Shown: positions 13,350-19,976 of the stretch, in pieces | How the letters are laid out: each line of letters opens with the position of its first letter | Position numbering within the stretch: the stretch's first letter is position 1 | Assembly: GCA_002373205.1 (NCBI GenBank) | Contig: DFJV01000045.1 | Coordinates: forward strand, 1 to 28,076 | Origin: Treponema sp. UBA3662 | GTDB lineage: Bacteria > Spirochaetota > Spirochaetia > Treponematales > Treponemataceae | DNA: 28,076 nucleotides | Direction of reading: 5' to 3' | Notes under the pieces: model-generated | What the model was told of the DNA's origin: nothing | Seen by the model: the letters and a program-made list of their open reading frames with translations, nothing else | Database searches by the model: none | Program-made: the position numbers and the translations under genes

Positions 13350-14180
13350 TTGGCTGGAATGGGACGCAAACGGATTTTTGTGCAGGTGGCTTCTTCTTTG
13401 CTTTCTAACCTTCATTTGTCGGGGCTTTTTGAAAGGACCATCTACAAGGGTGGGGTAAAGAATGTTTGTCTTCCTGCCCTCAACTGCCACTCCTGTCCGC
13501 TTGCGTCTGCCGCTTGTCCCGTGGGGGCTTTCCAGTCGGTGGCAAATTCGCACAGCTTTAAGCTTTCCTTTTTTGTTACGGGGCTGCTTTCCTTGTTTGG
13601 GCTTCTTTTGGGGCGCTTTGTTTGTGGCTGGCTTTGTCCCTTTGGTCTTGTTCAGGGGCTGCTGCATAAGATTCCCCTGCCAAAGCTTGTGGTGAACAGG
13701 ACTGCTGACAGGCTGCTTCGCTTTTTAAAGTATGCGGTGCTTGCCGTTTTTGTTATAATCATTCCGGTTTTTGTTGCGGATGAATTTGGTCTTGGCTATC
13801 CTGCCTTTTGCAAGTACATTTGTCCCGCTGGAACTTTGGAGGCAGGAATTCCTCTTTTGCTTATGAACAAGGCTCTTAGGGCTACGGTCGGCTTTTTGTT
13901 CAGGTGGAAGCTTTTTATTTTGCTTGTTACCATTCTGCTTTCGCTTTTTATATACAGGCCCTTCTGCAAGTACATCTGCCCATTGGGAGCATTCTATTCA
14001 TTCTTTAACAGAATTTCGCTTGTGCGCATACGCTTTAAAAAAGAAAAGTGCGTCTCTTGCGGAAAGTGTGCAAAAGTCTGCCCAATGCAGGTTAGGCTTC
14101 CGGAGAAAATTTCCAGCGCAGAATGCATCCGCTGCGGAAAGTGCGTGGACGCTTGTGCTGCAAAGGCGCTTTCTTTTTAG
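13350..14180 (+). CDS. NapH-like membrane polyferredoxin (4Fe-4S)
   Basis: A ~276-aa integral membrane iron-sulphur protein of the NapH/NosR-like family, which passes electrons across or along the membrane. Cysteine motifs in order: CHSCPLASAACPVG, CGWLCPFG, CKYICPAG, CKYICPLG, then a C-terminal ferredoxin pair CVSCGKCAKVCP and CIRCGKCVDAC (two 4Fe-4S clusters). At least four hydrophobic helices lie between them. The start is uncertain: TTG at 13335, TTG at 13350 (best ribosome binding site, GGGGGT, 5 nt away) and ATG at 13359 are all in frame. A weak promoter TTGCCC-18-TAAGAT precedes it. It probably works with the TlpA-like and CD1871A-like proteins nearby. Family call firm. Confidence 0.88.
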   Translation: MAGMGRKRIFVQVASSLLSNLHLSGLFERTIYKGGVKNVCLPALNCHSCPLASAACPVGAFQSVANSHSFKLSFFVTGLLSLFGLLLGRFVCGWLCPFGLVQGLLHKIPLPKLVVNRTADRLLRFLKYAVLAVFVIIIPVFVADEFGLGYPAFCKYICPAGTLEAGIPLLLMNKALRATVGFLFRWKLFILLVTILLSLFIYRPFCKYICPLGAFYSFFNRISLVRIRFKKEKCVSCGKCAKVCPMQVRLPEKISSAECIRCGKCVDACAAKALSF

Positions 14181-14283
14181 CTTGACCTTTTTGCAAAAAA
14201 AATGCCGCAAGAAAAATCAATTGCTGATTAAGAAGTTCAATTTCAAGTTTTTAAAAGAAGCCTTTTTCGCTTCAAAAAATGTC

Positions 14284-14374
14284 ATTATCGGGCGGTTGGT
14301 GAGCATAGTCGAAGCATGACCCGATAATCTTTTGTACAAATTTCTGGATAGATTGCCGTGTCGAGCACGGCAAT
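14284..14374. repeat. Two palindromic repeats downstream of the polyferredoxin gene
   Basis: ATTATCGGG (14284-14292) pairs with CCCGATAAT (14330-14338), enclosing one degenerate copy of the 24-bp unit seen at 10574. Then ATTGCCGTG-tcgag-CACGGCAAT (14352-14374) is a 9-bp perfect hairpin. These look like REP-type dispersed elements and may end transcription of the polyferredoxin gene. Confidence 0.6.
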
Positions 14375-14436
14375 GACATGCTTTTTGCAAAACTCGACTT
14401 TTAACCTAAGAGTGTTTTGGGTTGTTTGGATTCATT

Positions 14437-14648
14437 CGGGGGTGTTGCGGGGGTGTCCCCCGCAGAGGGGGTAGCGGAAAAGGCAACAAAGCGGAACAAA
14501 TGACGGAAGCGGCTTGTTGTAAAAAAAAATGTATTTTGTATTGGGACAGACTCTGAAACTAGTTCAGGGTGACAGCCTCTTGTTTTTCTAGCCTGCCGCT
14601 TTTGGCATTTGTGGAGCGACTTGCCTTTGCAGCGAGGGGGAGACTTTC
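14437..14648 (-). repeat. ~210-bp repeat, right copy of a large inverted pair
   Basis: Reverse complement of 10258-10466 at ~97% identity. It ends 13 bases before the purA stop, so it sits in the 3' trailer of purA just as the left copy sits in the trailer of murD. An open frame of 186 codons running from here into purA antisense is a shadow, not a gene. Confidence 0.9.
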
Positions 14649-14661
14649 CCCTCTGTATGGC

Positions 14662-15888
14662 TTATTTTTTCCAAGGATCCTTTCTGATGAATGTCTCGTT
14701 GCGCTCGTAGCCTACGCTGATGATGTCTACCGGAGTGCCAGTAAAGTCTTCGATGAACTCTACGTAGTCGCGGGCATTCTTTGGAAGGTCTTCGTAGGTC
14801 TTGCAGTTTTTGAGCTCTGTCTTCCAGCCCTTGAACTTTTTGAGCTGAGGCTTTGCAGCGTTCATTGCGTCTACGTTTGCGGGGAAGTCTGTTACGATTT
14901 TGCCGTTGATGTCGTAGGCAACGCAGGCTTCAACTTCGTCCATTGCATCGTAGATGTCCAGGTGGGTAAGTACGAGTCCGTCCAGGCTGTTAACGCGGCA
15001 GGCATAGCGGAGTGCAACAAGGTCCAGGTAACCGCAGCGTCTTGCGCGTCCTGTTGTAACACCGTATTCGCGTCCTGTGTCGCGCACGTACTGGCAAAGT
15101 TCACCTTCGCTTGTGTCGTTGAATTCTGATGGCATTGGTCCGTTGCCAACGCGTGTTTCGTATGCCTTGAATACGCCAAGGATTTTGTCCAGGTCGTGGG
15201 GGCCAATTCCGCTTCCTACTGCGGCACCTGCTGCACATGAAGGGCCTGAGCTTACGTAGGGGTATGTTCCAGAGTCTATGTCCAGCATTGCTCCCTGTGC
15301 GCCTTCAAAGAGGATGTTTGCATTGCGGAGCTTCCACATTTCTGCGGTAAGGTCTACGCGCATGGAAAGCAGGCGGTCCTTGTATTTGTCAAGGTAGGCT
15401 TTGTCTTCGCCTGTGTATTCGCCCATCTTTTCTTCCCAGTCAAGGTCTGCAAGGCGGAGTCCGTCGCGGTTTGCCTTTTCGCCGTAAGCAATTCCGATAC
15501 CCCTTCCTGTTGTTCCGATTGGGCGGGGGCGGGCAGCGTCGCGCTCTTTGTCCATTGTGCGGTACTTTGGAAGAATGAGGTGTGCGCGGTCAGAGATGAA
15601 CACGCGGCCTTCCCAGTTGATTCCGTTGTCCTTGAGCATCTGGAGCTCGTTGAACAAAGCTTCCGGGTCGATTACCATGCCGGCTCCGAGGTAGACGTTC
15701 TTGTTTGCATAGAGGATTCCGCTTGGAACCTGGTGCAGGGCATACTGCTTTCCGTCTACAACGATTGTGTGTCCTGCGTTTGGTCCGCCTGAATAGCGCA
15801 CTACGTATTCTGCTTTTTCTGCAAGGTAGTCTACGATTTTGCCTTTGCCTTCATCGCCCCACTGGGCTCCAATTATTACAACCTTCAT
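14662..15888 (-). CDS. purA: Adenylosuccinate synthetase
   Basis: Makes adenylosuccinate from IMP, aspartate and GTP, the first committed step to AMP; cytoplasmic. The N terminus is diagnostic: MKVVIIGAQWGDEGKGK with catalytic Asp12 and the GTP-binding loop, then GGPNAGHT with catalytic His40. Later motifs include PIGTTGRGIGIAY, FEGAQGAMLDIDSGTYPYVSS and TTGRARRCGYLDL. The 408-aa length is slightly short for the family (~430) but all core motifs are present. It begins 20 nt after guaB, so guaB-purA is an operon supplying both GMP and AMP branches. High confidence. Confidence 0.97.
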   Translation of the reverse strand: MKVVIIGAQWGDEGKGKIVDYLAEKAEYVVRYSGGPNAGHTIVVDGKQYALHQVPSGILYANKNVYLGAGMVIDPEALFNELQMLKDNGINWEGRVFISDRAHLILPKYRTMDKERDAARPRPIGTTGRGIGIAYGEKANRDGLRLADLDWEEKMGEYTGEDKAYLDKYKDRLLSMRVDLTAEMWKLRNANILFEGAQGAMLDIDSGTYPYVSSGPSCAAGAAVGSGIGPHDLDKILGVFKAYETRVGNGPMPSEFNDTSEGELCQYVRDTGREYGVTTGRARRCGYLDLVALRYACRVNSLDGLVLTHLDIYDAMDEVEACVAYDINGKIVTDFPANVDAMNAAKPQLKKFKGWKTELKNCKTYEDLPKNARDYVEFIEDFTGTPVDIISVGYERNETFIRKDPWKK

Positions 15889-15908
15889 TTATGTTTCCTC
15901 CAAAAAGA

Positions 15909-17420
15909 TTATTCTGCGTGGATTGACGGAGCTTTTACCGTTACGTCGTGTGCGCCGCTTTCCTGTACTGTTACCGCAGAAACAAGTGTGAGCTTTGCCT
16001 TCTGCTGAAGTTCAGGGATTGAAAGTGCGCCACAGTTGCACATTGTGTGCACAACCTTGCTGATTGTAAGTGCCACGCCGTCGTGCAGGTGTCCTGCATA
16101 AGGAACGTAGCTGTCTACGCCTTCCTCAAAGGCCATGGTCTTTTTGCCGCCAAGGTCATAGCGCTGCCAGTTGCGTGCGCGGTTTGAGCCTTCGCCCCAG
16201 TATTCCTTTACGTAGTTGCCGTTTACGACAAGCTTGTTGGTCGGGGATTCGTCAAAGCGGGCAAAGTAGCGGCCAAGCATTACAAAGTCAGCGCCCATTG
16301 CAAGTGCGAGCGTGATGTGGTAGTCGTGGACAATTCCGCCGTCAGAGCAGATTGGAACGTAGATGCCTGTCTTTGCGTAGTATTCATCGCGGGCCTTTGC
16401 AACTTCAATCGTGGCTGTTGCCTGTCCGCGGCCAATTCCCTTCTGTTCGCGCGTGATGCAGATTGAACCGCCGCCAATTCCAATCTTTACAAAGTCGGCT
16501 CCGTTTTCTGCAAGGAACATAAAGCCTTCGCGGTCAACAACATTTCCGGCACCAACCTTTACGTTTGCACCGAATTTTTCGTGGATGTCGTGGAGGGCCC
16601 TTGCCTGCCATTCAGAGTAGCCTTCGCTTGAGTCAAGGCAGAGTACGTCTACGCCAGCCTCCAAAAGCTTGGGTACGCGGTCCATGTAGTCCCTTGTGTT
16701 GATTCCGGCACCAACAATGTAGCGGTGCTTTGAGTCGTGGAGTTCAAGCGGATGGACTGCTGCGCTGTCAAAGTCCTTGCGGAATACAAGCGATACAAGG
16801 TTTCCGTTTTTGTCTATGACAGGGAGCTGGTTTACCTTGTGCTTCCAGATTAAGTCGTTTGCGTCCTTTAGGCTTATTCCGTCTTCTCCGGTAACAAGGT
16901 CCTTGAATGGAGTCATGTATTTGCTTACCGGGGATGATGCGTCTACGTGGTCTATGCGGAAGTCGCGCTCAGTGATGATGCCTTCAAGCTTTCCGTGGGC
17001 GCTACCGTCTGCCGTTACGGCAATTGTTGAGTGTCCTGTCTTTTTGATAAGGGCAATAACGTCTTCGAGCGTCTGGTCTGGGCGGATGTTGGAGTCCGAA
17101 GTTACAAATCCTGCCTTGTAGGCTTTTACGCGGGCAACCATTGCGGCCTGGTCTTCGATTGACTGGGAGCCGTAGATAAAGCTGATTCCGCCTTCCTGCG
17201 CAAGTGCAATGGCCATTTTGTCGTCTGAAACCGACTGCATTACGGCGCTTACCATTGGAATGTTCATGTAAAGGTCTGACTCTTCGCCCGCCTTCTTGTT
17301 GAATCTGGTTACCGGTGTTCTTAAGGACACGTGTTCCGGTATGCAGTCTGCTGAAGTGTAGCCGGGGATTAAAAGGTATTCGCCGAATGTGTGCGAAGGT
17401 TCATCATAAAAAAACGCCAT
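15909..17420 (-). CDS. guaB: IMP dehydrogenase
   Basis: Oxidises IMP to XMP with NAD+, the rate-limiting step towards GMP. The 503-aa protein starts at ATG 17420, with GAGGAG 6 nt upstream; a TTG two codons earlier is less likely. It is a TIM barrel interrupted by a pair of CBS domains (about 100-215). Active-site loop: GIGGGSICITREQKGIGRGQ with the catalytic Cys, followed by the ICSDGGI phosphate-binding segment, MLGRYFA, and the flap. The active-site loop differs from the common GPGSICTTR type; as far as I remember this version is shared with some clostridial enzymes. First gene of guaB-purA. Confidence 0.96.
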   Translation of the reverse strand: MAFFYDEPSHTFGEYLLIPGYTSADCIPEHVSLRTPVTRFNKKAGEESDLYMNIPMVSAVMQSVSDDKMAIALAQEGGISFIYGSQSIEDQAAMVARVKAYKAGFVTSDSNIRPDQTLEDVIALIKKTGHSTIAVTADGSAHGKLEGIITERDFRIDHVDASSPVSKYMTPFKDLVTGEDGISLKDANDLIWKHKVNQLPVIDKNGNLVSLVFRKDFDSAAVHPLELHDSKHRYIVGAGINTRDYMDRVPKLLEAGVDVLCLDSSEGYSEWQARALHDIHEKFGANVKVGAGNVVDREGFMFLAENGADFVKIGIGGGSICITREQKGIGRGQATATIEVAKARDEYYAKTGIYVPICSDGGIVHDYHITLALAMGADFVMLGRYFARFDESPTNKLVVNGNYVKEYWGEGSNRARNWQRYDLGGKKTMAFEEGVDSYVPYAGHLHDGVALTISKVVHTMCNCGALSIPELQQKAKLTLVSAVTVQESGAHDVTVKAPSIHAE

Positions 17421-17453
17421 TTGCAACTCCTCTTTTGGTTTGATTGTAGAGGG

Positions 17454-17482
17454 ATTATAGCAGAAAGTTGGTTTTTAGTAAA
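17454..17482 (-). promoter_or_regulatory. Promoter of guaB-purA
   Basis: Minus strand TTTACT (17477-17482), 17 nt, TATAAT (17454-17459) with an extended TGC. The leader is ~27 nt and includes the GAGGAG ribosome binding site. Confidence 0.6.
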
Positions 17483-17578
17483 CGGCTTGCCTTTTTATGT
17501 TTTTGTTCTGGATTCTTTTTGCGGCGCTTTTTTCTGCTGTCCAAAAGTTGGGCAAAAGAACTTCTAGGCATTTTGGGT

Positions 17579-17691
17579 GGGCTTTCCGGGGTTCCGGCAT
17601 TCGCCTCCATTGTTGCTGGCCCGCCCTTCGAGAGCCTCAGGGGCCGTGCCATCAACAACGCGTTCCGCGCCCCTCCAATCCCTGCCGTGCC
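17579..17691 (-). repeat. Dispersed GC-rich repeat, copy F (partial)
   Basis: Read on the minus strand it runs from GCACGGCAGGGATTGGAGGG through CAATGGAGGCGA to CCGGAACCCCGGAAAGCCC. The same start and end occur in copy E at 26866-26987. It accounts for much of the gap between the guaB promoter and the toxin-antitoxin locus. Confidence 0.7.
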
Positions 17692-17749
17692 TGAATTTGC
17701 AAAAGTCCGCTGCCGAATTATTCATGCCCTACTAAAAACTTAGCAAGGC

Positions 17750-17777
17750 TTGACATTTGCCAAGTATATGCTATATT
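17750..17777 (+). promoter_or_regulatory. Consensus promoter of the putative antitoxin RNA
   Basis: TTGACA (17750-17755), 16 nt, TATATT (17772-17777) with extended TGC. It is the only perfect -35 near a good -10 in this region and it drives a short transcript with no ribosome binding site. Confidence 0.7.
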
Positions 17778-17783
17778 AAAAGA

Positions 17784-17869
17784 AACGGAACGCTTGCAAT
17801 TTAGCGACCGTCTCCGTAGAGTTATTACTAATAGCCCGCCGAAGTAGTCAGCTTGGGGCGGGCTTTTTT
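17784..17869 (+). ncRNA. Putative antisense antitoxin RNA, ~86 nt
   Basis: Bounded by a consensus promoter and a strong intrinsic terminator (AGCCCGCC 17833-17840 / GGCGGGCT 17857-17864, then T6). No start codon with a ribosome binding site lies inside. It runs convergently towards the 26-aa toxin gene, ending 13 nt short of its stop codon, so it is antisense to the 3' trailer of the toxin mRNA. Antitoxin RNAs pairing with the 3' end of toxin mRNA are known in the Bacillus txpA/ratA and bsrG/SR4 pairs. Its 5' end carries GGAACGCTTGCAA (17787-17799), identical to the 5' end of the toxin mRNA. RNA function is inferred, not shown. Confidence 0.6.
17833..17869 (+). terminator. Intrinsic terminator of the antitoxin RNA
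   Basis: Perfect 8-bp GC-rich stem with a 16-nt loop and a T6 tract on the plus strand. The minus strand has no U-tract after the stem, so toxin transcription may read through. Confidence 0.8.
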
Positions 17870-17881
17870 ATGCTCTTTGTC

Positions 17882-17962
17882 CTATTTTAGTAGGAAGGTG
17901 AGAGCGTCTATAACTAAAGAGATAAGTGCAATAACAAGCATTGCTTTTTCGTACTTTGTCAC
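17882..17962 (-). CDS. 26-aa holin-like type I toxin peptide
   Basis: A 26-residue peptide, from MTKYEKAM to ALTFLLK. It has a short polar head with Tyr4-Glu5, then one membrane-spanning helix (about 8-25) containing a single Asp19, and a terminal Lys. The Y-E dipeptide followed by a hydrophobic helix is the pattern of the putative holin-like toxins (Hol_Tox, TxpA/BsrG-like) of Firmicutes, which depolarise or disrupt the membrane. The GTG start at 17962 is set by a perfect AAGGAGG (17969-17975) 6 nt upstream. That site lies inside a hairpin (GCCTCC/GGAGGC, 17968-17996) that would block ribosomes. It has its own promoter, and a convergent small RNA ends next to its stop. Too short for routine gene callers. 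The family match is by pattern only. Confidence 0.72.
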   Translation of the reverse strand: MTKYEKAMLVIALISLVIDALTFLLK

Positions 17963-17967
17963 AGACA

Positions 17968-17996
17968 GCCTCCTTCATTCACAAGAAATCGGAGGC
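17968..17996 (-). promoter_or_regulatory. Hairpin sequestering the toxin ribosome binding site
   Basis: In the toxin mRNA GCCTCC (17996-17991) pairs perfectly with GGAGGC (17973-17968), covering most of the AAGGAGG Shine-Dalgarno sequence. Such self-sequestration is a hallmark of type I toxin mRNAs. Confidence 0.65.
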
Positions 17997-18031
17997 AAGC
18001 CGCCGTATGTTGCAAGCGTTCCTATTTGTAC

Positions 18032-18059
18032 AGTATATAAAAATGGAAGAACTTTTCAA
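18032..18059 (-). promoter_or_regulatory. Promoter of the toxin mRNA
   Basis: Minus strand TTGAAA (18054-18059), 16 nt, TATACT (18032-18037). Transcription should begin near 18025, giving a ~60-nt leader. Nine nt after the -10 lies GGAACGCTTGCAA (18022-18010), the same 13 nt at the same distance as in the antitoxin RNA. Confidence 0.6.
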
Positions 18060-18070
18060 TCCATGCAAAT

Positions 18071-18105
18071 AAAAAAGGTTCTGCCGGACACACCAACAGA
18101 ACCTT
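18071..18105 (-). terminator. Intrinsic terminator after tRNA-Leu
   Basis: Reading on the minus strand, AAGGTTCTG (18105-18097) and CAGAACCTT (18083-18075) form a 9-bp perfect stem followed by TTTT. It sits between the tRNA and the toxin promoter. Confidence 0.85.
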
Positions 18106-18112
18106 GAACCAG

Positions 18113-18198
18113 TGCCGGGCACCAGACTTGAACTGGCACAGCTATTACTAGCCGAGGGATTTTAAGTCCCTTGTGTCTACCAATTCCACCAGCCCGGC
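18113..18198 (-). tRNA. tRNA-Leu (anticodon UAA)
   Basis: An 86-nt class II tRNA. Acceptor arms GCCGGGC and GCCCGGC pair perfectly, with discriminator A at 18113. The D-arm contains GGTGGAATTGGTAGACAC. The anticodon stem AGGGA/TCCCT holds loop CTTAAAA, giving anticodon TAA. The long variable arm typical of tRNA-Leu (CGGCTAGTAATAGCTG) is followed by a T-arm with TTCAAGT. CCA is not encoded. It has its own promoter and terminator. Confidence 0.97.
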
Positions 18199-18209
18199 TG
18201 GATTAGCTT

Positions 18210-18238
18210 ACTATAGCGGATTTTGCCAACTTTTGCAA
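18210..18238 (-). promoter_or_regulatory. Promoter of tRNA-Leu
   Basis: Minus strand TTGCAA (18233-18238), 17 nt, TATAGT (18210-18215), ending 11 nt before the tRNA 5' end. Confidence 0.65.
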
Positions 18239-18292
18239 CAGGCTTTAATTGTTTTTATAAGGAATGTCCGCTAAGCCGTGCAATTTATAAAA

Positions 18293-18434
18293 GCCTACGC
18301 CGCCATGGAGCCCCTTTAGTACCGCGCAGCGGTATGAGCCGAATAGGCGAAGGGCGAAACGGCGGTGGCGCATAGGCATGTTCTGTCGGATTAGCCAAAA
18401 AATAAAATGGTAGAGCAGTCGGCAGTACCGTCCA
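18293..18434 (+). repeat. Dispersed GC-rich repeat, copy B
   Basis: Starts GCCTACGCCGCCATGGAG, contains GGCGGTGGCGCA and AAAATGGTAGAGCA, ends AGTACCGTCCA, in the same order as copy A. Between it and the next gene is a partly palindromic GCGG-AAACAATTGTTT-CCGC block near 18507-18528 and promoter sequences. Confidence 0.75.
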
Positions 18435-18563
18435 AATTCAATTTGCAATTTTCTATATTTAACTCTCTTGATAAAAACCCCAATTTGCTTACAGAAAAGT
18501 TTTAATGCGGCAAAACAATTGTTTCCGCAGTTGGCATTTTGATTTTGACATTTTGATTTCTGC

Positions 18564-18592
18564 TTGCTAAAACACGGTATTTCCGCTAAAGT
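18564..18592 (+). promoter_or_regulatory. Promoter of the PLDc_N/TPR gene
   Basis: TTGCTA (18564-18569), 17 nt, TAAAGT (18587-18592), 18 nt before the ATG. A second candidate, TTGACA-17-TAAAAC (18545-18573), overlaps it. Confidence 0.5.
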
Positions 18593-18610
18593 ATCCGAAG
18601 AGGAAAAAAC

Positions 18611-19330
18611 ATGCTGTATTATCTAATCGGTGCCTTGCCCTACATCCTTCAGCTGCTGCTAATCGTTCACATTATCAAAAACCACAAGCCCTTTCTCTGG
18701 CTCTGGCTAATCGTTTTCCTTCCATATATTGGCGGAATCGTATACATCATCATGGAAATAATTCCGGACCTTATCTCAAGCGACGCTGTGGGAAAAATGG
18801 GGCGAAACCTTGCAGATGCCGTTAACCCCGGCCGTAAGCTTTCCGAGCTGGAATCCCTCGTAAAAAGGCAGGACACAATTGCAAACCGCACAAAACTTGC
18901 CGACTGCTACGTAAGCCTTGAACGCTTTGAAGAGGCAATCGCACTTTATGACTCATGCCTGACCGGACCCTATTCGGACGACGCTGACCTTCTTGTAAAA
19001 AAGATAAACGCCCTTTTCCTTTGGGGCAAGACGGACACGGCAAAAGCCCTCATGGACGAATTCAAAAAGAAGCATAAGTTGGAAAATGCCTCTCTTGTTC
19101 TTCTTGACCTGCAGCTTTCAGGCGACTGGGAAAAGCTCATGGACATATTCACCAACACAAGCAACTTCAGCGTGGGCTACGTCTGCGCAGAACATTTTGC
19201 AAAAAGTGGCGACACTTCTTCCACCCAAAAAGTCATTGATATAATGGAAGAAAATTTGCGCCTCTACAAATACCTAAAGCGTACGGAAAACTTTGCCTGG
19301 TACAAAAAGACCAAAAAACTTCTTGGCTAA
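18611..19330 (+). CDS. Membrane protein with PLDc_N-like N terminus and TPR-like C terminus
   Basis: A 239-aa protein. Residues 1-60 hold two membrane helices (YLIGALPYILQLLLIVHII; FLWLWLIVFLPYIGGIVYII) separated by a KNHKP turn; the second, with its W-LIVFLPYIGGIVYI pattern, resembles the phospholipase D-nuclease N-terminal (PLDc_N) module found in cardiolipin synthases. No HKD catalytic motif follows. The rest is helical with tetratricopeptide-like pairs (e.g. TKLADCYVSLERFEEAIALYD, DLLVKKINALFLWGKTDTAK). The ATG has GAGGAA upstream. Probably a membrane-anchored scaffold. It is bounded by repeat copies B and C and has no operon partner. Confidence 0.75.
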   Translation: MLYYLIGALPYILQLLLIVHIIKNHKPFLWLWLIVFLPYIGGIVYIIMEIIPDLISSDAVGKMGRNLADAVNPGRKLSELESLVKRQDTIANRTKLADCYVSLERFEEAIALYDSCLTGPYSDDADLLVKKINALFLWGKTDTAKALMDEFKKKHKLENASLVLLDLQLSGDWEKLMDIFTNTSNFSVGYVCAEHFAKSGDTSSTQKVIDIMEENLRLYKYLKRTENFAWYKKTKKLLG

Positions 19331-19370
19331 AATGCGCTTTAATTGTTGCAAATTAGGCTTCTTCTTTTTT

Positions 19371-19541
19371 TGGACGGTGCTTTTGTTGGCTCTACCATTT
19401 TGCGCCTTGGCTAATTCGACCGGATGTTTCTTTTCGTCACCGCCGTTCCGGGGTTCCGCCTTTCGGCTCCATTGCCGGGGTTCGACAAGCTCACCCACCG
19501 GCAACCAGCCTTGCGGCTGGCCCCTCCATGGCGGCGTAGGC
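19371..19541 (-). repeat. Dispersed GC-rich repeat, copy C (fullest copy)
   Basis: On the minus strand it runs GCCTACGCCGCCATGGAGGG, CCGCAAGGCTGGTTGCCGG, GTGGGTGAGC, CGAACCCCGGCAATGGAG, GGCGGAACCCCGGAACGGCG, GTCGAATTAGCCAAGG, AAAATGGTAGAGCC, ACCGTCCA. It contains the landmarks of both the A/B and the D/E/F copies, so it may be the least deleted member. It lies between two convergent genes. Confidence 0.8.
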
Positions 19542-19560
19542 TGGTGGGGTGTCTGCCTGC

Positions 19561-19869
19561 CTACAAAATAGAATCTAAAAAATCTGCAAGTTTTTTCTGC
19601 TGCTCTTTTGTAAGACGGTTCCAGCGGTTAAGAACGTTGACTTGTTCTTTTGTCAGTTGATGTGAAAAACAATCATCCTCAAGAAAAAATTGTGACAAAG
19701 TAATTCCGTATGCATTACAAATATGCTCTAAGGACGGAATTGATGGGATTAACTTTTTTCTGTACCAGGATGAAATTGTGGACTGTGTTAGTTCCGCTCT
19801 TTCTGCAAGTTCGTATTCAGTCCAACCTTTTTCCAGCCGCAGTTTTGTAATTTTTTCCAGTATGTCCAT
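19561..19869 (-). CDS. XRE-family transcriptional regulator
   Basis: A 102-aa DNA-binding protein with an N-terminal Cro/C1-type helix-turn-helix (residues ~6-62): ITKLRLEKGWTEYELAERAELTQSTISSWYRKKLIPSIPSLEHICNAYGITLSQFF. The C-terminal ~40 residues (LTKEQVNVLNRWNRLTKEQQKKLADFLDSIL) form helices likely used in dimerisation. No RBS precedes the ATG at 19869 and the -10 TAAGAT lies 6 nt upstream, so the mRNA is probably leaderless. It is divergent from the 19977 operon and separated from it by a region of nested inverted repeats, so it likely represses itself and that operon. Confidence 0.9.
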   Translation of the reverse strand: MDILEKITKLRLEKGWTEYELAERAELTQSTISSWYRKKLIPSIPSLEHICNAYGITLSQFFLEDDCFSHQLTKEQVNVLNRWNRLTKEQQKKLADFLDSIL

Positions 19870-19875
19870 AAAATT

Positions 19876-19956
19876 ATCTTACGAGTATGCGTTATTTATA
19901 CTTCAAATATTCGTTGACTTTTAATAGGATATGTCGTAAAATAAATAACGAATATT
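19876..19956. promoter_or_regulatory. Divergent promoters with nested operator-like inverted repeats
   Basis: Plus-strand promoter TTGACT (19914-19919), 17 nt, TAAAAT (19937-19942). The right arm ATAAATAACGAATATT (19941-19956) is complementary both to CGTTATTTAT (19890-19899) and to AATATTCGTT (19906-19915), giving two 10-bp inverted repeats that share one arm and overlap the -35 and -10. This suggests cooperative binding by the XRE protein. The minus-strand -10 (TAAGAT, 19876-19881) serves the regulator. Confidence 0.6.
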
Positions 19957-19976
19957 CAAATAAATTGGAGTTTAAG

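Noticed and set aside
14569..15129. 186-codon plus-strand ORF
   Set aside because: It is antisense to purA and starts within the 210-bp repeat; purA on the other strand is unmistakable.
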